Positions 4,464 to 5,100 of a DNA stretch of 5,100 nucleotides are shown piece by piece. The DNA comes from JBJHBY01 sp050485745 (GTDB lineage: Bacteria > Pseudomonadota > Gammaproteobacteria > Pseudomonadales > CAMLJR01). Both the position numbers and the translations under genes were made by a program. Every line of letters begins with the position of its first letter. Position 1 is the first letter of the stretch. A model generated the notes under the pieces. That model saw nothing but the letters and a program-made list of their open reading frames with translations, made no database searches and was not told the origin of the DNA. The stretch covers positions 1 to 5,100 of the forward strand of contig JBJHBY010000241.1 of NCBI GenBank assembly GCA_050485745.1, written 5' to 3'.

Positions 4464-4483
4464 GCGACAAAGGGGGAGTAGAT

Positions 4484-4933
4484 ATGCGGTTATTCAAACG
4501 CCCGCCGGATTTTGTGGTAGAGGACGGCCGGGTTGGAGAGGACGCCACCCGAACGGATGTCTACCTCCGCCGTTGGTTTATATGGCCAAGAAATCAGTGG
4601 TTCAACGCTTACCTGCACCGCTTCGGCGCCAGCGACGATGACCGGGCGGTACATGACCACCCAGCCTGGAACATCAGCATCATCCTGAGCGGGCGCTACC
4701 GGGAGCACTTCCACGACGGCACCAGCCGGGTTCGACGCCCCGGGCAAGTCATCTTCCGCGGCGCGAAGACGCTCCATCGCCTGGAGCTGCTCACACCAAC
4801 GGTGACAACCATCTGGATCAGCGGGCCCAAGCGGCGGGTGTGGGGGTTTCTCACGCCCAGCCATGGCTGGATTCCATACTATCGCTGGGAGGCCTACCTC
4901 GCCGCGACTCACTCGAGGGGCATGCTGGAATGA
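4484..4933 (+). CDS. Cupin-like metal-binding protein of phage early region (149 aa)
   Basis: This 149-residue protein looks like a single-domain cupin. After an N-terminal MRLFKRPPDF and the YLRRWFIWPRNQWFNAYLHRF segment (27-47), it has HDHP (57-60) with His57 and His59 as likely metal ligands, a strand IILSGRYREHF (66-76) with Glu74, a PGQVIF turn (86-91), and LHRLEL with His98 as the next likely ligand, followed by WISGP and WGF strands. Similar cupins occur in phage genomes, by memory; substrate and reaction are unknown, and binding without catalysis is possible. The start has a strong GGGGGAG five bases upstream (4472-4478). Its stop overlaps the next start as ATGA, tying it to the replication gene. 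No signal peptide or membrane segment is present. Confidence 0.75.
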   Translation: MRLFKRPPDFVVEDGRVGEDATRTDVYLRRWFIWPRNQWFNAYLHRFGASDDDRAVHDHPAWNISIILSGRYREHFHDGTSRVRRPGQVIFRGAKTLHRLELLTPTVTTIWISGPKRRVWGFLTPSHGWIPYYRWEAYLAATHSRGMLE

Positions 4934-5100
4934 GCCACAAAGCAACCGCCTGGGCGCTGGAGCAGCGCCCGCGCTCACCAGTAGAAAAGTTCGTGCTGCT
5001 GGTGCTATCAGATGCCCACAACGGGCACACAGGCCAGTGCAACCCAAGCGTGGTCAGGATCGCAGACATCACTGGCTACTCTCGCCGCACAGTGATAACC
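4930..5100 (+). CDS. Helix-turn-helix replication-type protein, N-terminal fragment (lambda O position)
   Basis: An ATG at 4930 opens a frame that runs past the window end, giving 57 codons. The start MSHKATAWALEQRPRSPVEKFVLLVLSDAHNG, then CNPSVVRIADITGYSRRTV, is the typical pattern of the HTH_36-type winged helix at the front of phage replication initiators and related proteins: a helix that ends in 'K-x-VLL-x-LSDAHN', and a recognition helix after 'I-A-x-x-TGYS-R-RTV'. The position after cro and the CII-like gene matches lambda O, but the rest is missing, so it could also be another HTH-domain early protein. It overlaps the cupin stop by four bases (ATGA), and no separate Shine-Dalgarno sequence is obvious, so coupled translation is likely. 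Confidence 0.75.
   Translation, partial: MSHKATAWALEQRPRSPVEKFVLLVLSDAHNGHTGQCNPSVVRIADITGYSRRTVIT

Noticed and set aside
4490..5047. Minus-strand open frame of 185 codons opposite the cupin gene
   Set aside because: It is antisense to a motif-bearing cupin gene with a strong ribosome binding site and to the HTH gene; no own promoter or family features are visible.
1..5100. CRISPR array, tRNA or rRNA genes, insertion sequence, attachment site
   Set aside because: I looked for regular repeats, cloverleaf-like segments, terminal inverted repeats with a transposase, and an integrase, and found none in this window.

Overview
This window holds the early and immunity region of a lambda-like (lambdoid) temperate phage, most likely an integrated prophage. 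The host is probably a GC-rich gammaproteobacterium of the Pseudomonas/Halomonas kind. That host guess is inference from base composition and protein style; nothing here fixes the genus, and neither phage end nor an attachment site lies in the window.

Layout. Positions 1-2165 carry a leftward (minus-strand) operon of six tightly packed genes, read from 2165 down to 1: a small tail-anchored membrane protein, a coiled-coil protein, a 96-residue unknown, a 98-residue phage protein of unknown role, a DUF2303/YfdQ-family protein, and an unknown gene cut by the window edge. Several junctions overlap (ATGA, 14 bp, 32 bp, TAATG), which suggests translational coupling. A sigma70-type promoter at about 2197-2225 drives the operon and is covered by two operator-like palindromes. 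Positions 2303-2974 carry a rightward accessory gene (a moron-like position) encoding an N-terminal zinc ribbon, one membrane helix and a TagO/VasI-like domain. Its stop overlaps, tail to tail, the end of the leftward CI-type repressor gene (2968-3654). To the right of the divergent promoter region are a Cro-like regulator (3763-3963), a CII-like helix-turn-helix regulator (4024-4353), a structured 130-bp intergenic region with three hairpins, a cupin-like protein (4484-4933), and the start of a helix-turn-helix replication-type protein (4930 onward) in the position of lambda O.

How it works together. The main result of reading the non-coding DNA is a family of five 17-bp palindromes with core TAAG-N5-CTTA (consensus TGTAAG-N5-CTTACA). 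Two lie on the leftward promoter and three lie around the divergent cI/cro promoters. These are the expected counterparts of lambda OL and OR, so one repressor/Cro pair probably controls both lytic transcripts. The accessory gene has its own candidate promoter outside these operators and may be expressed in the lysogen, possibly as a membrane exclusion function (inference).

Limits. The identities of the small leftward genes are unknown, the repressor start is ambiguous, and all family assignments come from reading motifs, without database searches.
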